DNA of 32,400 nucleotides from Clostridia bacterium (GTDB taxonomy: Bacteria > Bacillota > Sulfobacillia > JAJZYS01 > JAJYTV01), in contig DAIBJA010000043.1 of assembly GCA_027420455.1 (NCBI GenBank), positions 1 to 32,400 on the forward strand, given 5' to 3'. The translations under genes and the position numbers were made by a program. Positions 29,185-32,400 of the stretch are shown here, piece after piece. The notes beneath the pieces are model-generated. The model saw only the letters and a list, made by a program, of their open reading frames with translations. It searched no databases and was not told the DNA's origin. Numbering within the stretch: the first letter of the stretch is position 1; the number at the start of each line of letters is the position of its first letter.

Positions 29185-29892
29185 TCAGTCGGATACCTTG
29201 CTCGGATGCGAGGACGGCAGGTAATAGACGTTAGGGTTCGTGCCGAGCTCCGCGAGAAGCTGTTCCGCTCCTTCGTCGTTGACCAGCACCGAGACCTCGC
29301 TCTTCGGGTCGTCGAGGTCGCCGAAGACACGTGCCCCGACAGGGCAGACGTCCACGCAGAACGGCTGCTCGTTCGCGTCGACACGCTCGACGCAGAGCGT
29401 GCACTTCTCCACGATCCCCACAGGCCGTACCGGCTCGAACACGAGCCGTCCGCCCGTCCGGTACTCCTCGCCGTAGCCGATCACGAAGTCGGGCTCGCGC
29501 TTCGCGGGACCCCAGTTGAAGATGCGTACACCGTAGGGGCAGGCTGCGACACAGTAGCGACAGCCGATGCAGCGCTCGTAGTCGATCAGGATCAGCCCGT
29601 CGTCGCGCCGGAAGGTGGCCCCGACCGGACAGACCTTCTCGCAGGGCGCGTCGTTGCAGTGCTGGCACGCCAGCGGCAGATAGGCGAGTTCGAGGTTCGG
29701 GTACGTGCCGTGCGGGACGTCCACCGCCGGCGTGGCGGGCGCGGCGACCTGCGCCGAGCTGTCGGGCTCGGTCGTAAGCACGCGGTTCCACCAGTACCCG
29801 AGCGGCTCGTCGTTGATGGCCTTGCAGCCGACAGCGCATGTCCAGCAGCCGACGCACTTGCTCTGGTCAATCACCATTCCCCAGCGGGCCAT
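29185..29892 (-). CDS. Four-cluster iron-sulfur subunit of a molybdoenzyme (DmsB/PsrB/TtrB-like)
   Basis: A 235-residue electron-transfer subunit with four [4Fe-4S] motifs: CVGCWTCAVGC (13-23), CQHCNDAPCEKVC, CIGCRYCVAACPYG and CTLC...CVDVCPVGA. This is the standard DMSO-reductase-family B subunit, relaying electrons between the catalytic and NrfD subunits. It starts MARWGMVIDQSKC with no Tat signal, as is usual when it is co-exported with the catalytic subunit. The start is 6 bases after the catalytic gene stop, with GGGAG about 11 bases upstream. All 16 Cys appear present. Confidence 0.93.
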   Translation of the reverse strand: MARWGMVIDQSKCVGCWTCAVGCKAINDEPLGYWWNRVLTTEPDSSAQVAAPATPAVDVPHGTYPNLELAYLPLACQHCNDAPCEKVCPVGATFRRDDGLILIDYERCIGCRYCVAACPYGVRIFNWGPAKREPDFVIGYGEEYRTGGRLVFEPVRPVGIVEKCTLCVERVDANEQPFCVDVCPVGARVFGDLDDPKSEVSVLVNDEGAEQLLAELGTNPNVYYLPSSHPSKVSD

Positions 29893-29898
29893 CGTTCG

Positions 29899-32295
29899 TC
29901 ACACTCCCACCGGTTCGACTTGGCAGAGGCAGTCGTAGTACGCCGCGTTCGAGCGGAAGTTCGGGATGATGGACTGGGCCGGGTTCGCAATCTGGTGCGT
30001 CAGGTTGTTCGGATGGCCCTCGACGTACTGCTTGACGCGGACCGTGTCCCAACCGCCCTGGTAGCAGTTGACGACGCCGGGCTTGATGCCTTCGGTGTAC
30101 CGCGCGTGCACCTTCATCTCGCCACGGTCGTTGAAGACCCGGACCACCGCGCCGTCAGCGATGCCACGCGCCCTGGCGTCCCGCGGGTTGATCTCCAGGA
30201 AGCCCTGGCCCTGGTTGTTGATCTCGTCAAGCCAGGGCAGGTGCGTGTACTGCGAGTGCGTGCGGAAGCGCGTGTGGGTGGAGAGGAAGACGAGCGGGTA
30301 CTTCTTGTAGAGCGGATTCGAGGGCGTCGCTTCGATCGGTTCCTTGTAGCCGCAGAGCTCCTGGTCGTACGGCACCAGCAGCTCGACGTAGAACTCGATC
30401 CGCCCGGACTTCGTCGGGAACTGCTTGTTGAAGAACGGCACGTAGGGCACCGTTGCGGTGTTGAGATGCGGAGCTCCGTTCTTCAGTTGGTCCCACGTCA
30501 GCCCGGCCACCGTCGCGTCCGCATCCTTCTGGCCGATGCGCAGGATCTGGGTGATGTACTCGTCGGGGGTCTTGTCGAAGTACTTGCCGTAGCCCATCTT
30601 GCGGGCGACCATAGTGAACTGGTCGAGGTCTGACTTCGACTCCCAAAGCGGTTCGATCACCTTGGGCATGTACTGCAGATAGTAATTGCCGCTGCCAAGG
30701 AGGTCGGTCTTCTCGAGGTAGGTGCAGCTCGGCAGGACAATGTCCGCCAAGTCGGCCGTCGCCGACATGACATAGTCCGAGACAACGAGGAAGTCGAGGG
30801 ATTCGAGCGCTTTGCGCACCTTGTTCTTGTCCGACATCTGCTGGGCGTAGTTGTCCACGACGAACCAGGCGGCCCGCACGGGATAGGGGTCGTTCTTGAG
30901 CATTGCGTCGCAGGCTTGCATCGGCGGTAGGTAGGTGTAGCTCTTGCCATCTGGGAAGAGCCAGTCGCCGAGGTCGTAAGCGGTGGTGAGCAGGGCGCCG
31001 CTGTATGTGGTCACGCCGCCGCCGTGCACGCCGATGTTGCCCGTCAGGGCCGCCATCGTGAGCATCGCTTGGTAGGTGAGGTCACCCCGGTACCAGTGCG
31101 ACAGGCCGAAGCCGCACTTGATCGCCGCGGGGTTCGCCTGGGCGTACAGCTCGGCGAGCTGTGTCACCATCTCGGGCTTGACGTCGGTGATCTTCGCGAC
31201 GTACTCGGGCGTGTAGGGTTCCATGGCGTCGCGTAGCGCCTGCAAAGCCGTGCGCACACGCATCTTGCCCACGGTCGTGGCGGCGTAGAGCCGCGCCTGC
31301 TTGAGGTTCGGGTCCGTGACCGCCTTCAGGCTTCCGTCCTTGTCCATGACCATGTACGCGTCGGATCCGCCCGGCGTCACGTCCTTCTCCCTCAGGAAGA
31401 GCTTCGTGTCCTCGCGCACCAGGAACGGAGCGACGCTGTAGGACCTCAGATAGTCCTCGTTGATCATGTTCCGTTGCAGGATGTCGCGGATCATGCCGTC
31501 CACTAGCGCAGGGTCCGTACCCGGTCGGATCGGCACCCAAACGTCGGCGGAGGCCGAGGTCGGCGTGAAGCGCGGGTCCAGCGCGACCACTTTCGTGCCG
31601 TTCTTGCGGGCGGCCATCACCGTGCGCCAGTCGGGGATCGACGTCTCCGCGAGGTTGTTGGCCCAGAGGAAAATAACCTTGGAGTTCATGAAGTCCGTGA
31701 ATTCATGACCGTCGAGAAAGCCGCCGCCGTTCGCGGGGTTCGTCGGGTCGACCAGGACGTAGTTGAAGCCGGCCGGAGTCGCGGAGTCGCCCTCGTTGTC
31801 TCCTTCGAAGTCCCCACCGGACGCGCCGATGACGCTCGCGAAGCGGTAGCCCGCTCCGATCACGCCCTCGAGAACACTGAGCGAACCCGTGTACGGCGGG
31901 ATCCAGATCGCCGTCTTGCCGTACTTCTGCTGGATCTCCTGGAACTTCTGGGCGATGGTCGAGGTGGCTTCTCCCCAGGTGATGCGCTGCCAGCGGCCGG
32001 AGCCGCGCGGACCGATCCGCTTGTAGGGATAGCGGATGCGGTCGGGGCTATAGGTGTTCTGGATCTGCGAGATGCCACGCAGGCAGATGCGAGCGTGGTA
32101 GTCCGGCGCCTGCGCTCCCGATACGGTCGTGTCGTCCCAGGGGGCACCCTCGATCAAGCGTACACGTCCATCCCGCACGTGCACGAGATGTCCGCACGAG
32201 CCGTCGCAGTTGTTCGAGTGGCCGGTGCGGAACGTCTGGTCCCGACTCCCCTGCGGCTTGGGGTGCGGTACACGATTGTGGAGGGATAATATGGG
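29899..32295 (-). pseudogene. Molybdopterin oxidoreductase catalytic subunit, 5' end missing
   Basis: About 798 codons of a DMSO-reductase-family catalytic subunit (bis-MGD molybdenum or tungsten, one [4Fe-4S]). An H-x3-C-x3-C cluster motif (HSNNCDGSC) plus a later Cys in ICLRG resembles the His-ligated FS0 of the NarG/type II branch. GASGGDFEGDNEGDS may hold the Asp metal ligand. NGTKVVALDPRF, GFGLSHWYRGD and GGGVTTYSG are cofactor-domain landmarks. The frame runs back to a stop at 32296-32298 with no ATG, GTG or TTG before the cluster motif. The first start (GTG 32184) would delete that motif. So the 5' end, including any Tat signal, is missing or displaced by AT-rich DNA. The substrate is unknown: nitrate, DMSO, tetrathionate, polysulfide and phenylacetyl-CoA types are all possible. 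A sequencing frameshift is an alternative. Confidence 0.75.
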
Positions 32296-32400
32296 TTAAG
32301 GAGCAGGTTAACATAAGTCCCAAAATATGAGCAAGGTTATGGATGTAAGGACAAAGAACTCCTCCCTCAGCCTACCCAACCCTTACTCTGCGTAGGCCGA
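32296..32400. other. AT-rich terminal segment, possible mobile-element end
   Basis: By hand count these bases are about 46% GC, far below the rest. No ORF is visible. GGTTAA occurs twice (32294-32299 and 32307-32312). The change of composition coincides with the loss of the molybdoenzyme reading frame. Possible explanations are the end of an insertion sequence, an intergenic leader, or a contig-end artefact; I could not match a known element. Confidence 0.4.

Noticed and set aside
29158-30633. A 491-codon plus-strand ORF opposite the molybdoenzyme and its iron-sulfur subunit
   Set aside because: Antisense shadow; the minus strand has four ferredoxin motifs and molybdopterin-domain landmarks.
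32184-32186. GTG 32184 as the true start of the molybdoenzyme
   Set aside because: It would exclude the HSNNCDGSC cluster motif, which is encoded in frame just upstream and is needed for function.
1-32400. CRISPR array or long repeats
   Set aside because: No regularly spaced repeats were seen; the only repeats are short palindromes, the IS607 edge copies and the GCTATACA pair.

Overview
The window looks like chromosome of a high-GC, Gram-positive-type bacterium, most likely a GC-rich member of the Bacillota (Symbiobacterium- or Thermaerobacter-like lineages are my best guess, not proven). Reasons: most genes have strong AGGAGG-type ribosome binding sites and many GTG or TTG starts. A tRNA-Ser gene sits next to tadA, as in Bacillus. 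A Cys-rich C-terminal domain near 21.2-21.7 kb resembles one I remember from clostridial proteins. Base composition is uniformly GC-rich except for the last ~105 bases and short promoter regions.

Layout. 0-0.7 kb: a minus-strand unit tRNA-Arg(CCU) - tadA - tRNA-Ser(CGA) with a good promoter. 0.9-5.3 kb: a 50-aa membrane peptide, a secreted L,D-transpeptidase, an unrecognised 199-aa protein, a PLP-dependent decarboxylase and a small hypothetical. 5.4-10.8 kb: a LysR regulator, an MMPL-family exporter with a palindromic operator over its promoter, a DUF5654 membrane protein, and an EAL-GAF-GAF cyclic-di-GMP phosphodiesterase.

10.9-15.0 kb is a compact accessory cluster. A minus operon encodes a DUF2249 protein and two polytopic membrane proteins resembling heme-copper oxidase subunit I or NnrS. 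A divergent plus operon encodes a second DUF2249 protein and a DUF59/SufT-like protein. A Crp/Fnr regulator lies convergent to it. DUF2249, NnrS-like proteins and Crp/Fnr regulators recur around nitric-oxide and denitrification genes, so a nitrogen-oxide or redox stress role is inferred.

15.2-17.7 kb: an IS607-family element (serine recombinase TnpA overlapping a TnpB nuclease, plus a hairpin-rich candidate omega RNA). It lies between two GGTGTCA copies. Joining the flanks there restores an in-frame small membrane protein gene, so the element probably interrupted that gene.

18-21 kb: a pabA-pabB-pabC operon for 4-aminobenzoate (folate) synthesis. 21.2-24.3 kb: a seven-bladed Vgb-like propeller protein, divergent from a NarK-type nitrate/nitrite transporter that has a CRP-like palindrome upstream. 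24.5-25.7 kb: an orphan AAA ATPase with an AT-rich, apparently leaderless promoter.

25.9-32.3 kb: a minus-strand respiratory molybdoenzyme operon. It encodes a catalytic subunit, a four-cluster ferredoxin subunit, an NrfD membrane anchor, a TorD-type chaperone and a 464-aa polyferredoxin. The catalytic gene has lost its start: within ~100 bases upstream of its His/Cys cluster motif the reading frame meets a stop, in AT-richer DNA that may be a mobile-element end. NarK, the molybdoenzyme, the Crp/Fnr regulator and the DUF2249 cluster together suggest anaerobic respiration of nitrate or another oxyanion.
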